A DNA stretch of 64,000 nucleotides from positions 1 through 64,000 of the forward strand of contig PDRY01000024.1 in assembly GCA_002748265.1 (NCBI GenBank). Direction: 5' to 3'. The position numbers were made by a program, and so were the translations under genes. Shown here piece by piece: positions 25,362 through 34,885 of the stretch (within the stretch, counting starts at the first letter, position 1; the number at the start of each line of letters is the position of its first letter). The stretch is from Rhodobacterales bacterium (GTDB taxonomy: Bacteria; Pseudomonadota; Alphaproteobacteria; Rhodobacterales; Rhodobacteraceae). The notes beneath the pieces are model-generated. The model saw only the letters and a program-made list of their open reading frames with translations, made no database searches and was not told the DNA's origin.

Positions 25362-25436
25362 TGGTGGGTGATAAGAGATTTGAACTCCTGACATCTTCGA
25401 TGTGAACGAAGCGCTCTACCACTGAGCTAATCACCC
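25362..25436 (-). tRNA. tRNA-Val (anticodon CAC)
   Basis: A complete 75-nt cloverleaf on the minus strand with encoded CCA. Acceptor stem GGGTGAT/ATCACCC is perfect, D-arm GCTCAGTGGTAGAGC, anticodon stem CTTCG/CGAAG with loop TTCACAT (anticodon CAC, reads GTG), T-arm AGGAG/CTCTT with one G-T pair around TTCAAAT. Confidence 0.97.
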
Positions 25437-25479
25437 GGTGACGCGTTCTCTAGCGCGCCGTGCCACGGGACGCAAGAGG

Positions 25480-25869
25480 TCAATCGGCGGCTTTTTCGGT
25501 GATCGCAGCCCCGTCGCGCATCTGGTGCGGGCGGCGCAGACGGCAGGTCACCACCTCTGCATTCTCGGCGCTTTTCTGGCGCACGACCTTGATCTTGCCC
25601 AGCGGCGGAAGGTTCAGATCCTCGCCCCGTTCCAGCGTTTCACCCAGCAGAGCAAGCGCAGCTTCCATGATCGGCTTCACATCCCGCTTCTTGGCACCGG
25701 AGCGTTCGACCACACGGTCAATGAAGTCGGGCTTGCGCAGAGCCTGCACGATCTGTGCAGCATCGGCGGCGGCAACCGGCTCTGCCGGAACAGGCGTGGC
25801 CACCGGGGTCGCGGCTTTGGTCGATGTGGTCTTGGCGGATTTCGAGGATTTGCTCGATTTGCGGGCCAT
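25480..25869 (-). CDS. HU-family DNA-binding protein with lysine/alanine-rich N-terminal tail
   Basis: A 129-residue nucleoid-type protein. Residues 1-35 form a low-complexity tail rich in K, S, T, A and P (MARKSSKSSKSAKTTSTKAA), and the HU/IHF-like domain follows (FIDRVVERSGAKKRDVKPIM, then LNLPPLGKIKVVRQK, the strand before the DNA-binding arm). The usual GRNP arm motif is not visible in its standard form, so the DNA-binding arm is divergent. Canonical HU is about 90 residues. It lies downstream of lon on the same strand, behind a strong hairpin. Confidence 0.8.
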   Translation of the reverse strand: MARKSSKSSKSAKTTSTKAATPVATPVPAEPVAAADAAQIVQALRKPDFIDRVVERSGAKKRDVKPIMEAALALLGETLERGEDLNLPPLGKIKVVRQKSAENAEVVTCRLRRPHQMRDGAAITEKAAD

Positions 25870-25894
25870 GATGGCGTCCTTTCCTGCTCATCAA

Positions 25895-25924
25895 GAACGG
25901 GGCGGAAACGATTCCGCCCCGTTC
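25895..25924 (-). terminator. 13-bp hairpin downstream of lon
   Basis: Arms 25895-25907 and 25912-25924 (GAACGGGGCGGAA and its complement) form a perfect stem with a 4-nt loop, 37 nt beyond the lon stop. No long T-run follows, so termination may be partial and let some transcription into the HU gene. Confidence 0.65.
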
Positions 25925-25960
25925 AACTCATTGTTCACGATAATGACTTTCGCGCCGCGC

Positions 25961-28375
25961 TCAATGCGTCGTAGCAGCGCTGCTCTCATCCGAGGGCGCC
26001 AGTGCGGCTTTGGCCTCCGCCGCAGCTTCCTCTGCGGCCTCGTCCCACTCCACCGGCTCGGGCTTGCCGACAAGCGCGTGCTCCAAAACCTCGGACACGT
26101 GGCTTACGGGGATGATGGTCAGCCCCTCTTTCACATTGTCCGGGATCTCGGGCAGATCTTTCTCGTTCTCCTGCGGGATCAGCACCGTGGTGATCCCCCC
26201 GCGCAGCGCGGCGAGAAGCTTTTCCTTCAGCCCGCCAATGGCGGTGGCGTTGCCGCGCAGGGTGACTTCACCGGTCATGGCGATGTCCTTGCGCACGGGG
26301 ATCTGGGTCAGCACCGACACAATGGCCGTCACCATGGCCAGACCGGCGCTCGGCCCGTCCTTGGGGGTGGCGCCATCGGGCACGTGCACGTGGATGTCCC
26401 ATTTATCGAAGCGCGGCGGCTTCACCCCGATCTCGGGCGCGATGGAGCGGACATAGGAGCTGGCCGCGTCGATGCTTTCCTTCATCACATCGCCCAGCTT
26501 CCCGGTGGTCTTCATCCGCCCCTTGCCCGGCAGGCGCAGCGCCTCGATGGAGAGCAGCTCCCCACCGACCGAGGTATAGGCCAGCCCGGTCACAACGCCG
26601 ACCTGGTCCTTGTCCTCGGCCAGGCCGAAGCGATACCGCGCAACGCCCAGGAAATCGTCCAGATTGTCGGCCGTGACCTCGACGGACTCGCTCTCGCGCT
26701 TGACGATCTTGGTGATCGCCTTGCGGGCCAGCTTGGCGATCTCGCGCTCAAGGTTCCGCACGCCCGCTTCGCGGGTATAGGTACGGATGATCGCGGTCAA
26801 AGCCTCATCGGTGACAGAGAACTCCGCCGCCTTGAGCCCGTGATCCTTGATCTGCTTGGGCAGCAGGTGCCGCTTCGCGATCTCACGCTTCTCGTCCTCG
26901 GTGTAGCCGGACAGCGGGATGATCTCCATCCGGTCCAGAAGCGGGCCCGGCATGTTGTAGCTGTTCGACGTGGTCAGGAACATCACATTGGACAGGTCGT
27001 ATTCGACCTCCAGGTAGTGATCCACGAAGCTGTTGTTCTGCTCCGGGTCCAGCACTTCGAGCATGGCCGACGCCGGGTCGCCCCGGAAGTCCTGCCCCAT
27101 CTTGTCGATCTCATCGAGCAGGATCAGCGGGTTGGTCGTCTTGGCCTTTTTCAGCGCCTGGATGATCTTGCCGGGCATGGAGCCGATATAGGTCCGCCGG
27201 TGGCCCCGGATCTCGCTCTCGTCGCGCACACCACCCAGAGAGATGCGGATGAACTCGCGCCCCGTAGCCTTGGCCACGCTCTTGCCCAGGGAGGTCTTAC
27301 CCACACCCGGAGGGCCGACAAGGCACATGATCGGGCCCTTCAGCTTCTTGGAGCGCTGCTGCACCGCAAGATATTCGACGATGCGTTCCTTGACCTTCTC
27401 AAGCCCGTAGTGATCGGTATCGAGGATCTCTTCGGCCCGGCCCAGATCCTTTTTCACGCGGGATTTCACGCCCCACGGGATCGACAGCATCCAGTCCAGA
27501 TAGTTCCGCACCACGGTGGCCTCGGCGGACATGGGGCTCATGTTCTTGAGCTTCTTCAGCTCGGCCTCGGCCTTTTCCTTGGCTTCCTTCGACAGCTTGG
27601 TGGCGTTGATGCGCTCTTCCAGCTCGGCCACTTCGCCCGAGCCATCCTCACCATCGCCCAGCTCCTTCTGGATCGCCTTCATCTGCTCGTTCAGGTAGTA
27701 TTCGCGCTGCGTCTTCTCCATCTGGGATTTGACGCGGGTCTTGATCTTCTTCTCGACCTGCAAAACGCTCATCTCGCCCTGCATCAGCCCGAACACCTTC
27801 TCCAGGCGTTCGCTCACGGACAGGGTCTCCAGAAGCTCCTGCTTCTGTTCCACTTCGATCCCCAGATGGCCCGATACCAGATCGGCCAGCTTGTCGGGGC
27901 CATCGGCCTCTTCGACAGCGGTCAAAGCCTCTTCGGGCACGTTCTTCTTGACCTTGGCGTAGCGCTCGAATTCGTGGCTCACGGTGCGGGTCAGCGCGGC
28001 GATGGAGGTCTCATCGCCGGGGATTTCCTCAAGCCGCTCGGCGCGGGCTTCGAAGAAATTGTCATTGGGCAGGTATTCGGCCACGCGCACACGCTCGCGC
28101 CCTTCCACCAGCACCTTGACGGCGCCGTCGGGCAGTTTGAGCAGTTGCAGCACATTGGCCAGAACGCCTGTGCCGTGGATGCCCGCGATGTCGGGATCGT
28201 CCTCGGCGGCATCAATCTGCGCCGCCAGAAGGATCTGGCTGTCCTCCTGCATCACCGCCTCAAGCGCGTGAACGGATTTCTCGCGCCCGACGAACAGCGG
28301 GACGATCATATGGGGGAAGACGACTATATCGCGCAGCGGCAGCAGCGGATAGCTTTCCTGGAGGGTCTCGGTCAT
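25961..28375 (-). CDS. lon: ATP-dependent protease Lon (LonA type)
   Basis: An 804-residue LonA. The N-terminal substrate domain begins with YPLLPLRDIVVFPHMIVPLFVGR at residues 9-31, the AAA+ module holds Walker A GPPGVGKTS near residue 357 and Walker B ILLDEIDKMG near residue 422, and the protease domain carries the Ser-Lys dyad in PKDGPSAGLAM (near residue 678) and GGLKEKLLAA (near residue 724). It degrades misfolded and regulatory proteins in the cytosol. No clear heat-shock promoter was identified. Confidence 0.97.
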   Translation of the reverse strand: MTETLQESYPLLPLRDIVVFPHMIVPLFVGREKSVHALEAVMQEDSQILLAAQIDAAEDDPDIAGIHGTGVLANVLQLLKLPDGAVKVLVEGRERVRVAEYLPNDNFFEARAERLEEIPGDETSIAALTRTVSHEFERYAKVKKNVPEEALTAVEEADGPDKLADLVSGHLGIEVEQKQELLETLSVSERLEKVFGLMQGEMSVLQVEKKIKTRVKSQMEKTQREYYLNEQMKAIQKELGDGEDGSGEVAELEERINATKLSKEAKEKAEAELKKLKNMSPMSAEATVVRNYLDWMLSIPWGVKSRVKKDLGRAEEILDTDHYGLEKVKERIVEYLAVQQRSKKLKGPIMCLVGPPGVGKTSLGKSVAKATGREFIRISLGGVRDESEIRGHRRTYIGSMPGKIIQALKKAKTTNPLILLDEIDKMGQDFRGDPASAMLEVLDPEQNNSFVDHYLEVEYDLSNVMFLTTSNSYNMPGPLLDRMEIIPLSGYTEDEKREIAKRHLLPKQIKDHGLKAAEFSVTDEALTAIIRTYTREAGVRNLEREIAKLARKAITKIVKRESESVEVTADNLDDFLGVARYRFGLAEDKDQVGVVTGLAYTSVGGELLSIEALRLPGKGRMKTTGKLGDVMKESIDAASSYVRSIAPEIGVKPPRFDKWDIHVHVPDGATPKDGPSAGLAMVTAIVSVLTQIPVRKDIAMTGEVTLRGNATAIGGLKEKLLAALRGGITTVLIPQENEKDLPEIPDNVKEGLTIIPVSHVSEVLEHALVGKPEPVEWDEAAEEAAAEAKAALAPSDESSAATTH

Positions 28376-28647
28376 GCTCGGTCCTTATCGTTGGCCGCGC
28401 GCAAGGCCCCGATAGGCGGCAGCCCGGCGCGCTCCGGTCAGAGGCAAGAGTTGGAGACTCGTCCGCCGGATTTCAAGATATGGTGGCCCGCAGGGGCGTG
28501 CGATGCAAGACACAGGCCACATTTGTCCACAGGGTTTTGCGCGTGCCGACCGGGTCACCGCGCCAATATGGCCCCGCAGCGACCAAAGTCCGACCACAAT
28601 CCCCCCGCAAGGTTGCGGCGTTGCCATGTTATTCCCGGGTCACCGCC

Positions 28648-29529
28648 ATGTTTCGCCTGATCTATCGCCAACGCCGCCGCATCCTGTTCGGAATGCTGTT
28701 CGCGGCCCTCTACGCGCTGCGCCTCATCGTCGATGCCGGGATGATGCCCGATCCCGCCTTCCCGTTTTGGTTCAATATGATCGCCGTCACTCTGTTTGCT
28801 CTGGCGGTTGCCGGAATTTACGGCGCGCTTAGCCTGATCGTCATCCTGGTGTTCCCCTTCCTGCGCGCCTGGGTCAACATGCTGCCCTTCTATCTGTTCT
28901 GCGCCGGTGGGATCAGTTCCGTGCTCGCGCCGCATCTGGGCGAGATGACCGGAACGCTGGTGTTCTTCGCAGTCCTTGGCCTGCTGTCCTACGCCCTCGA
29001 AGGCCCCCTGCTGGATCGGTTCCGCCTGCGGTTCCGCACGCGCGAGCGGGTAAGTCTGCCCATCAAAGCCCCCCGGCGCGACATCTGGCAAACCATGGCG
29101 CCGACCCACGACGCCTTGGCGCATCATTTCGATCCACGCCTGACCCATGTCACCGTGGATCCCGATGAGCCGAACCGATGGACGGTGAATTACCTCTACC
29201 CGGACGGGCTGCAACGGCCCCAGGATTGGCGGGTCCGCCACCATAAGCCCGAAGATCGCCTGCTCTATGACAGCCGCTACAGCGCGCGCAAATCTGAGCT
29301 GGACATGTTCGACGCCACCGCCGAACTGACCCTGTCTGAGGCCCCTCAGGGCAAGACCCGCATCACATGGAGCCGCAGCTTTGCCACCCTCACCCCCCGC
29401 GAGGCCATTGCCCTCTGGTTCGACGACGACTTGGGCAGCCAGGCCGACCATGTGAGGGCAAAGCTGGAAGGGCGGCGCGACTGGTCGCTCGCAGGCCGGT
29501 ATTTCCGCAAGGTTGCGAACCAGCTTTAG
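28648..29529 (+). CDS. hypothetical membrane protein with soluble C-terminal domain
   Basis: A 293-residue protein; ATG at 28648 ([15 protein letters not shown]) is chosen because the open frame upstream of it reads as non-protein. About four hydrophobic helices lie in residues 12-125, followed by a roughly 160-residue soluble domain with many tryptophans and arginines ([37 protein letters not shown]). The soluble part has the look of a START/SRPBCC-like lipid-binding fold, but I see no decisive motif. Its end overlaps the convergent tgt by 4 nt. Confidence 0.75.
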   Translation: MFRLIYRQRRRILFGMLFAALYALRLIVDAGMMPDPAFPFWFNMIAVTLFALAVAGIYGALSLIVILVFPFLRAWVNMLPFYLFCAGGISSVLAPHLGEMTGTLVFFAVLGLLSYALEGPLLDRFRLRFRTRERVSLPIKAPRRDIWQTMAPTHDALAHHFDPRLTHVTVDPDEPNRWTVNYLYPDGLQRPQDWRVRHHKPEDRLLYDSRYSARKSELDMFDATAELTLSEAPQGKTRITWSRSFATLTPREAIALWFDDDLGSQADHVRAKLEGRRDWSLAGRYFRKVANQL

Positions 29530-30653
29530 AGCGGCGGGATATCGCCTTCCGCGCGGCCTGCGTGGAAATCGGCTTCCCAGGCGTCGAACCGGCTCTCGGC
29601 AATCGCCGCGCGCATCCCGGCCATGATGTCCTGGAAATACTGGATGTTATGCCAGCTCAGCAGCATCCCGGAAATCATCTCCTGCGACCGGAACACGTGG
29701 TGCAGATAGGCCCGCGAATAGTTGCTGCAGGCCGGACAGGAGCAGTTTTCATCCAGCGGGCGCGGATCATCCGCGTGGCGGGCGTTTTTGATGTTCACGA
29801 CCCCGTGGCGGGTGAACGCCTGCCCGGTGCGGCCCGAGCGGGTCGGCAACACGCAATCCATCATGTCCACGCCGCGCTTGACCGCACCGACAATGTCGTC
29901 GGGCTTGCCCACGCCCATCAGGTAGCGCGGCTTGTCCTGAGGCAGATAGCCCGGCGCGAAGTCCAGGCAGGCGAACATAGCCTCCTGCCCTTCGCCCACA
30001 GCCAGCCCGCCGATGGCGTAGCCTTCAAAGCCGATCTCTTGCAGGGCCTTCGCGCTTTCTTCGCGCAGATCCGGCTCCAGCCCGCCCTGCATGATCCCGA
30101 ACAGCGCATGTCCCGGGCGATCTCCGAAAGCCTCGCGGGAGCGCTGCGCCCACCGCATCGAAAGCCGCATGCTTTGCGCAATCCGGTCCCGATCCGCAGG
30201 CAGCGCGGGGCATTCGTCAAAGGCCATCACGATGTCGGACCCCAGCAACCGCTGGATCTCCATCGACCGCTCCGGCGTGAGCATGTGCTTTGAGCCGTCG
30301 ATATGCGAGGCGAAGCGCACCCCCTCTTCGGTCAGCTTGCGCAGACCCGCGAGGCTCATCACCTGGAACCCGCCTGAATCCGTCAGGATCGGGCGGTCCC
30401 AGTTCATGAACTTGTGCAAACCGCCCAATGCCGCGATGCGCTCTGCGCCCGGGCGCAGCATTAGGTGATAGGTATTGCCCAAAATGATATCGGCGCCGGT
30501 GGCGCGCACGTTTTCAGGCAACATCGCCTTGACCGTCGCGGCGGTGCCGACAGGCATGAATGCGGGGGTGCGGATGTCTCCGCGCGGGGTGCGGATCACG
30601 CCGGTGCGGGCCTTGCCATCGGTGGCGTGAAGATCAAAGCTAAAACGGGTCAT
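29526..30653 (-). CDS. tgt: tRNA-guanine transglycosylase
   Basis: A 375-residue bacterial Tgt that exchanges guanine-34 for preQ1 in tRNAs with GUN anticodons. Substrate pocket motifs are [13 protein letters not shown] near residue 89 (with the general-base Asp), [10 protein letters not shown] near residue 142 and [12 protein letters not shown] near residue 217. The nucleophile Asp lies in the [11 protein letters not shown] segment near residue 264, and the zinc site is [16 protein letters not shown] near residue 302. Start [16 protein letters not shown] is standard. The queuosine biosynthesis genes are not in the window. Confidence 0.95.
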   Translation of the reverse strand: MTRFSFDLHATDGKARTGVIRTPRGDIRTPAFMPVGTAATVKAMLPENVRATGADIILGNTYHLMLRPGAERIAALGGLHKFMNWDRPILTDSGGFQVMSLAGLRKLTEEGVRFASHIDGSKHMLTPERSMEIQRLLGSDIVMAFDECPALPADRDRIAQSMRLSMRWAQRSREAFGDRPGHALFGIMQGGLEPDLREESAKALQEIGFEGYAIGGLAVGEGQEAMFACLDFAPGYLPQDKPRYLMGVGKPDDIVGAVKRGVDMMDCVLPTRSGRTGQAFTRHGVVNIKNARHADDPRPLDENCSCPACSNYSRAYLHHVFRSQEMISGMLLSWHNIQYFQDIMAGMRAAIAESRFDAWEADFHAGRAEGDIPPL

Positions 30654-30706
30654 GCGCCCGCCTACCCCGGAGCGGCGCGCGGCGCAATCATGCTTGGGAG
30701 CAAGGC

Positions 30707-31834
30707 CTGAAGATCGCAGTCATCGGTGCCGGACTTATGGGGGCCTCAGCCGCGCGGCACCTTGCTCTGGCCGGGGCTGATGTAACCCTGATCGGCCCTG
30801 AAGAGCCCGCCCCCGGCGGCCCCGGCCCCTATGGCAGCCATCATGATGCGGGGCGGATCACGCGCAGCCTTGCCAGCGATCCGCTTTGGGCGGAGGTGGC
30901 ACGGGCCAGCATCGCCCGCTACCGCGCCCTTGAGCGGGCCTCGGGCATCTCGTTTTTCAACGAGGTCGGATCGGTCATGGCTGGCCCGCACAGCGGCCCC
31001 GGCTCCAGCTTCATAGAGCACACGCAGCGCGTCGCGCATGATCTGGCGCTGCCCCATGACCGGCTGGAGGGCACCGATCTGGAATCGGCCCTTCCGATGT
31101 TCCGCTTCCCAACCGGAACGCGCGCCCTGCACGAAAGGTCCCGCGCCGGGACCATCGACCCGCGCGCCTATCTGAGGGCCAGCAACGCGGTGGCCGTTCA
31201 GGCCGGGATGCAACGGATCGCCTGCGCGGTGACACGGATCCAACGGAGCGCCGGAGCAGTGACGCTCTCCTGCGCCGATGGCTCAGAGCTGACCGCGGAT
31301 CGCGCGATCCTTGCCACCGGAGCCTATGGCGACACGCTGATGCCGCTCCCCGCCCCGCTGCGCCGCATGGCGCGGACGGTGCTGCTGGTGGCCCTGTCCG
31401 AGGCCGAGGCCGCAGCGCTCGGCCCCATGCCCTCGCTGGTCTGGCAGCCGCCGGGCGAGGGAACGGACTATTATCTTCTACCCCCTGTGCGCTACCCAGA
31501 CGGACGCCTGCGGCTCAAGATCGGCGGCGATCCGATTGATCGCATACTGGAGGGTACGGAGCAGATTGACGACTGGTTCCGCAGCGGCGGCAACGCCGAG
31601 GTCGCGGAGCATCTCAACGGCGTATTGCGCAATGTGATGCCCGCCCTGCCTGCAGGTCAAACCACGGTGGCGGCCTGCGTGACCAGCTTCACCCCCAATA
31701 GCGCGCCAATGATTGAGCAGGACGGCCCCATCACGCTTTGTCTTGGCGGCAATGGCGCAGGCGCCAAATGCGCGGATGAACTGGGGCGTCGCGCGGCGGC
31801 ACTTGCCCTGCATACCGAAGGGTATGGGAAATGA
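30707..31834 (+). CDS. FAD-dependent oxidoreductase (DAO family), apparent CTG start
   Basis: A flavoprotein of the D-amino-acid oxidase/sarcosine oxidase (DadA/SoxA-like) family. The FAD-binding Rossmann start [19 protein letters not shown] requires codons before the first ATG (30737), which lies inside that motif after GAGL. The only start that fits is CTG at 30707, with GGGAG 6 nt upstream; no ATG, GTG or TTG exists in frame nearby. [11 protein letters not shown] near residue 42 and the C-terminal [19 protein letters not shown] near residue 345 are family features. Substrate is not known; it probably oxidises a secondary or N-methylated amine. Confidence 0.82.
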   Translation: MKIAVIGAGLMGASAARHLALAGADVTLIGPEEPAPGGPGPYGSHHDAGRITRSLASDPLWAEVARASIARYRALERASGISFFNEVGSVMAGPHSGPGSSFIEHTQRVAHDLALPHDRLEGTDLESALPMFRFPTGTRALHERSRAGTIDPRAYLRASNAVAVQAGMQRIACAVTRIQRSAGAVTLSCADGSELTADRAILATGAYGDTLMPLPAPLRRMARTVLLVALSEAEAAALGPMPSLVWQPPGEGTDYYLLPPVRYPDGRLRLKIGGDPIDRILEGTEQIDDWFRSGGNAEVAEHLNGVLRNVMPALPAGQTTVAACVTSFTPNSAPMIEQDGPITLCLGGNGAGAKCADELGRRAAALALHTEGYGK

Positions 31835-31896
31835 ATCGTTGACCCGTTGCAGCAAGCCCCCTACCCGGCGGGGGCCTGCCGCAAGAGACACACCCC

Positions 31897-32571
31897 ATGT
31901 TCGATCTGACCCGCCGCCTCACGGCGGAAGCCCTCGGAACCCTGATCCTGGTCTGCACCGTTGTCGGCTCCGGCATCATGGCGGATCGGCTGACCGATGA
32001 TGTAGCCTTGGCTCTGCTGGGGAACACCATCCCCACCGGCGCCATTCTGGTGGTTCTGATCACCATTCTCGGCCCCATCTCGGGCGCGCATTTCAATCCC
32101 GCGGTCACGCTGGCCTTCACCCTGCGCCGCCACATGCCCATGCGCGCGGCCCTGCCCTACATCGCCGCGCAGTGTATCGGAGCCGTCGCCGGCGCGCTTC
32201 TGGCCCATGCCATGTTCGAGCTTTCGATCTGGCAGGTCTCCACCACAGTGCGCACCGGTCAGGCGCAATGGCTAGCCGAGGCCGTCGCGACCTTTGGTCT
32301 GGTGTTCTGCATCTTCGGAGCCATCCGTTTCCGCGCTGATGCCGTGGCCTGGATCGTCGGTCTTTATATTACGGCGGCCTACTGGTTCACCGCCTCGACC
32401 AGCTTTGCCAACCCTGCGGTGGCTCTTGGCCGGGCCTTCACGGATACGTTCTCGGGGATCCGCCCCGTGGATCTGCCCGGCTTTGCCGTCGCGCAGATCG
32501 TTGGCGCGGTGATGGCGACGCAGCTGGCGGGCTGGCTGCTGCGCCCCACCAACCCCAGCGAGGAGCAATAA
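31897..32571 (+). CDS. aqpS: MIP-family aquaporin/aquaglyceroporin, AqpS-like
   Basis: A 224-residue channel with six membrane helices and two half-helix NPA boxes: HFNPAVTLA near residue 68 and FANPAVALGR near residue 170. The gene is followed 1 nt later by arsC. In Sinorhizobium meliloti an aquaglyceroporin AqpS next to arsC releases arsenite made by ArsC, and the same gene order here suggests the same role. Water or glycerol transport is an alternative but the pairing favours arsenic. Confidence 0.85.
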   Translation: MFDLTRRLTAEALGTLILVCTVVGSGIMADRLTDDVALALLGNTIPTGAILVVLITILGPISGAHFNPAVTLAFTLRRHMPMRAALPYIAAQCIGAVAGALLAHAMFELSIWQVSTTVRTGQAQWLAEAVATFGLVFCIFGAIRFRADAVAWIVGLYITAAYWFTASTSFANPAVALGRAFTDTFSGIRPVDLPGFAVAQIVGAVMATQLAGWLLRPTNPSEEQ

Positions 32572-32572
32572 G

Positions 32573-32992
32573 ATGCAACCCGTCATCCACCACAACCCCG
32601 ATTGTGGCACATCGCGCAATGTGCTCCGGATCATCCGCGACGCCGGATATGAGCCGACCGTCATCGAATACCTCAAAACCGGCTGGACACGCCCGCAACT
32701 GCTGGCCCTGTTTGCCGCCGCCGAGCTGACCCCGCGCGCGGCCCTGCGGACCCGTCGGAGCCCCGCCGAAGAGCTGGGCCTGCTGGATGACAGCATCAGC
32801 GATGACGCACTTCTGGACGCGATGATCGAACACCCGATCCTCGTCAACCGGCCCATCGTCTGCACCCCGCGCGGCGTGCGGATGTGCCGGCCTTCCGAAG
32901 CGGTTCTGGATCTTTTGGACCAGTGGCCCGATGGCCCCTACGCCAAAGAAGACGGCAGCCTGATCCTGGATGATAAGGGACAGCGCATCTGA
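32573..32992 (+). CDS. arsC: arsenate reductase (glutaredoxin-type ArsC)
   Basis: A 139-residue thioredoxin-fold ArsC of the glutaredoxin-linked family. The catalytic cysteine is in HHNPDCGTSRNVLRI near residue 11. NRPIVCTPRGVRMCRPSE near residue 92 contains the conserved arginine pair that holds arsenate, and LRTRRSP near residue 58 the first arginine. It reduces arsenate to arsenite using glutathione and glutaredoxin. It starts 1 nt after the aquaporin stop. No arsR or arsB/acr3 gene is adjacent. Confidence 0.93.
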   Translation: MQPVIHHNPDCGTSRNVLRIIRDAGYEPTVIEYLKTGWTRPQLLALFAAAELTPRAALRTRRSPAEELGLLDDSISDDALLDAMIEHPILVNRPIVCTPRGVRMCRPSEAVLDLLDQWPDGPYAKEDGSLILDDKGQRI

Positions 32993-32996
32993 CCCT

Positions 32997-33025
32997 TTGA
33001 CGGGAGCGTGCATAATTCCTATATG
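32997..33025 (+). promoter_or_regulatory. sigma70-type promoter of sufT
   Basis: TTGACG (32997-33002) and TATATG (33020-33025) are spaced by 17 nt, 28 nt before the sufT ATG. It shows that sufT is transcribed independently of arsC. Confidence 0.7.
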
Positions 33026-33053
33026 ATCAGTCAAGTTTACACGGGACCCACAC

Positions 33054-33413
33054 ATGACCGATCAAAGCCCCATGGAAGGCGCGCCGCTTATCAAGCCCTC
33101 GACCATTGAGCACCCGCTCTATGACGATATCGTCGCGGCCTGCCGGACCGTCTACGACCCCGAGATCCCGGTGAATATCTACGACCTCGGCCTGATCTAT
33201 ACGATCGAAGTGTCGGACGAGAACGCGGTGAACGTGATCATGACCCTGACAGCCCCCGGCTGCCCCGTCGCAGGCGAGATGCCCGGCTGGGTCGCAGATG
33301 CCGTGAGCGCTGTGCCCGGCGTTGCCCAGATCGACGTGGACATGACCTGGGAGCCGCAATGGGGCATGGACATGATGTCCGATGAAGCTCGGCTGGAGCT
33401 TGGCTTCATGTGA
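33054..33413 (+). CDS. sufT: SufT-type (MIP18/DUF59) Fe-S assembly protein
   Basis: A 119-residue MIP18-family protein. The core TVYDPEIPVNIYDLGLIY begins near residue 32 and MTLTAPGCPVAGEMP near residue 63 contains the conserved reactive cysteine; DVDMTWEPQWGMDMMSDEAR ends the domain. SufT proteins help insert clusters into target enzymes. In many relatives the gene is in the suf operon, whereas here it is about 14 kb away from it. It has its own promoter and a terminator follows. Confidence 0.87.
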   Translation: MTDQSPMEGAPLIKPSTIEHPLYDDIVAACRTVYDPEIPVNIYDLGLIYTIEVSDENAVNVIMTLTAPGCPVAGEMPGWVADAVSAVPGVAQIDVDMTWEPQWGMDMMSDEARLELGFM

Positions 33414-33440
33414 AGCCACCCGTCCCGGCCTGACCCAGCG

Positions 33441-33464
33441 GAGCGCCCTTCCGGGCGCTCTTTT
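33441..33464 (+). terminator. rho-independent terminator of sufT
   Basis: Arms GAGCGCCC (33441-33448) and GGGCGCTC (33453-33460) with a TTCC loop, followed by TTTT, 28 nt beyond the sufT stop. Confidence 0.88.
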
Positions 33465-33634
33465 CGTTTGCGCGCCTTGGGTACGATCAGGGCCTGCCCC
33501 CCCGCGCCTGCGGCGCTTCTCGCGGTATTCGGAGCCAAAAGGAGAGCATGTCGCGCAGGTTTCAACGGGCTGTCGCAAAACTGTTGAGGTCGCCGCGCCA
33601 AGGATCATCCATTCATATCCAATGGAGAGATCCG

Positions 33635-34846
33635 ATGACCTTCACCCGTATCCTAACCGCCGGGCTTCTGGCCAGCGTGGCGGTGCCCGCCGTCGCCGAA
33701 ACCGAGATGCTGACCTATGGCGTGCGTCCCGCCTATCTGATCGACAAGATGGAAGACGGCGCGCTCAAAGACAAGCTGGCCTCCTGCCTCGGCCAGACGC
33801 CCACGCGCAGCCTGTTCTCCATCGGTCACCGCGGTGCGCCGATGGCCTTCCCCGAGCACACCGTGCAATCCAACCGCGCCGCCGCGCGCATGGGCGCCGG
33901 TATCCTGGAATGCGACGTGACCTTCACCAAGGATCACGAGCTGGTCTGCCGCCACGCGCAGAACGACCTGCACACCACCACCAATATCGTCGCCACCGAT
34001 CTGGCCGAGAAGTGCACCACGCCCTTCACCCCTGCCTCCGGCGACGACAAGGCGAGCGCCGAGTGCCGCACCTCGGATCTGACGCTGGAAGAGTTCCTGA
34101 CCCTGGAGCCGAAGATGGACGCCGCCAACGGCGCCGCCACCACGGCCGAAGAGTACCTGGGCGGCACCGCCGATTTCCGCACCGATCTCTACGTGAACGG
34201 TGCCGAGCTGCTGACCCACGCCCAGTCCATCGAGCTGTTCCGCGATCTGGGCGCCAAGTTCACCCCCGAGCTCAAGAGCCCGTCCGTGGAGATGCCGCAT
34301 GAAGGCTTCACCCAGGCCGATTACGCTCAGAAGATGATCGACGAATACAAGGCCGCTGGCGTGCCCGCGTCGGACGTGTGGGCGCAGAGCTTCAACCTGG
34401 ACGATGTGCTCTACTGGATCGAGAACGAGCCGGAATTCGGCGCGCAGGCTGTCTATCTGGACGACCAGTATGACAACGAAGGCTTCGATCTGAACGATCC
34501 GGAGACCTGGGAATACTCCATGGCCGATCTGGCCGAGAAGGGCGTGAAGTTCATCGCCCCGCCGATGTGGATGCTGGTTACGCTGGAAGACGGTGAGATG
34601 GTGCCGTCGGTCTATGCCAAGGAAGCCAAGGCGGCCGGGCTCAAGCTGATCACCTGGACGCTGGAGCGTTCTGGCCCGCTCACCACCGGTGGCGGCTGGT
34701 ACTTCCAGTCGGTGACCGATGCCACCGACAACGATGCCGATTACTTCGCCATCCTCGACGTTCTGGCCCAGGACGTGGGCATCGAAGGCATCTTCTCCGA
34801 CTGGCCGGCGACGGTGACCTTCTACGCGAACTGCATGGGGCTCTAA
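33635..34846 (+). CDS. glpQ: periplasmic glycerophosphodiester phosphodiesterase
   Basis: A 403-residue GDPD with signal peptide ([22 protein letters not shown]); GGAG lies 6-9 nt upstream of the chosen ATG. The catalytic pocket comprises [14 protein letters not shown] near residue 63, [19 protein letters not shown] near residue 90 with the metal-binding Glu and Asp, and ELKSP near residue 212. It hydrolyses glycerophosphodiesters to glycerol-3-phosphate plus alcohol in the periplasm. It is longer than E. coli GlpQ by about 45 residues. No G3P transporter lies next to it. Two cysteines in the mature part may form a disulfide. Confidence 0.9.
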   Translation: MTFTRILTAGLLASVAVPAVAETEMLTYGVRPAYLIDKMEDGALKDKLASCLGQTPTRSLFSIGHRGAPMAFPEHTVQSNRAAARMGAGILECDVTFTKDHELVCRHAQNDLHTTTNIVATDLAEKCTTPFTPASGDDKASAECRTSDLTLEEFLTLEPKMDAANGAATTAEEYLGGTADFRTDLYVNGAELLTHAQSIELFRDLGAKFTPELKSPSVEMPHEGFTQADYAQKMIDEYKAAGVPASDVWAQSFNLDDVLYWIENEPEFGAQAVYLDDQYDNEGFDLNDPETWEYSMADLAEKGVKFIAPPMWMLVTLEDGEMVPSVYAKEAKAAGLKLITWTLERSGPLTTGGGWYFQSVTDATDNDADYFAILDVLAQDVGIEGIFSDWPATVTFYANCMGL

Positions 34847-34885
34847 GCCCGAAGGGAGCGGCGCCCGCGCGCCGCTCCCGATCCC

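Noticed and set aside
25460-28660. A 1066-codon open frame on the plus strand opposite lon
   Set aside because: Antisense to an intact Lon protease with all catalytic motifs; no family-like composition.
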